Below are positions 63,998 through 64,000 of a DNA stretch of 64,000 bases, one piece after another. The DNA comes from an uncultured Methylococcaceae bacterium. GTDB taxonomy: Bacteria > Pseudomonadota > Gammaproteobacteria > Methylococcales > Methylomonadaceae. The stretch lies in contig CAIYRS010000108.1 of NCBI GenBank assembly GCA_903928685.1, positions 83,161 to 147,160 on the forward strand, written 5' to 3'. The position numbers and the translations under genes are program-made. A model generated the notes under the pieces. That model saw only the letters and a list, made by a program, of their open reading frames with translations. It was not told the origin of the DNA and did not search any database. Position 1 is the first letter of the stretch. Each line of letters starts with the position of its first letter.

Positions 63998-64000
63998 AAA

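Overview
The window looks like a chromosome segment of a gammaproteobacterial (type I) methanotroph or a close methylotroph of the order Methylococcales. The main reason is a complete ribulose monophosphate (RuMP) set at 31.3-38.5 kb (3-hexulose-6-phosphate synthase, 6-phospho-3-hexuloisomerase, transketolase, transaldolase, class II fructose-bisphosphate aldolase). A quinoprotein-dehydrogenase-associated SoxYZ-like carrier and a hydrazine-synthase-alpha-like monohaem protein point the same way. The gammaproteobacterial core includes epmB/efp/epmA, bamA-skp-fabZ-lpxA-rnhB, cmoB and mlaC. Genus was not determined.

Layout. 0-2 kb: rph end, rdgB, a sugar-kinase-like phosphotransferase. 2-3.8 kb: a DMT-family exporter between repeat-rich spacers; one spacer carries an orphan 3' end of an epmB-like gene. 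3.8-8.4 kb: a phospho-signalling module (FHA-membrane-trypsin-like protease, PP2C phosphatase, Ser/Thr kinase, glycine-zipper lipoprotein). 8.5-11.1 kb: the EF-P beta-lysylation set. 11.2-16.1 kb: outer-membrane biogenesis genes lacking lpxD and lpxB at their usual places. 16.3-22.6 kb: NDH-2, a YcxB-like protein and a type I secretion system without an adjacent substrate. 23.4-31 kb: HzsA-like protein, aroE-hemB, mlaC, cmoB, a DUF3014 protein, a ComEA-like protein.

31.3-38.5 kb: the RuMP cluster. Between tkt and tal sit two unrecognised membrane-anchored proteins built from many copies of a short (T/S)GVxxYL motif, with the copies predicted on the cytoplasmic side. They are the best candidates for something undescribed, possibly a scaffold for the sugar-phosphate enzymes. 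38.6-41.5 kb: mobA, two lipoproteins, the SoxYZ-like carrier, an NTF2-like protein. 41.7-47.1 kb: an eight-gene candidate signalling operon (FimV-like TPR protein, pseudo-receiver-like protein, small GTPase, roadblock-like protein, roadblock/LC7 protein, Aer-type PAS protein, a PhnD-like binding protein without signal peptide, a small membrane protein). This is the second strong candidate.

47.2-50.8 kb: spermidine-synthase-like protein, YgiQ, a ParE-type toxin-antitoxin pair. 51.2-55.1 kb: a phage-shock-like unit (PspA/IM30 homologue and polytopic membrane protein, divergent from a sigma-54 activator) with a good sigma-54 promoter. 55.7-59.1 kb: secreted proteins and a T2 ribonuclease. 59.3-63.9 kb: dabB-dabA, a proton-coupled inorganic-carbon uptake system.

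The spacers are rich in dispersed palindromic repeats. One family of about 290 bp (25.73-26.02 and 50.93-51.22 kb) shows paired base changes that preserve its stems, so it appears to be a structured element. No rRNA, tRNA, CRISPR array or transposase gene was seen.
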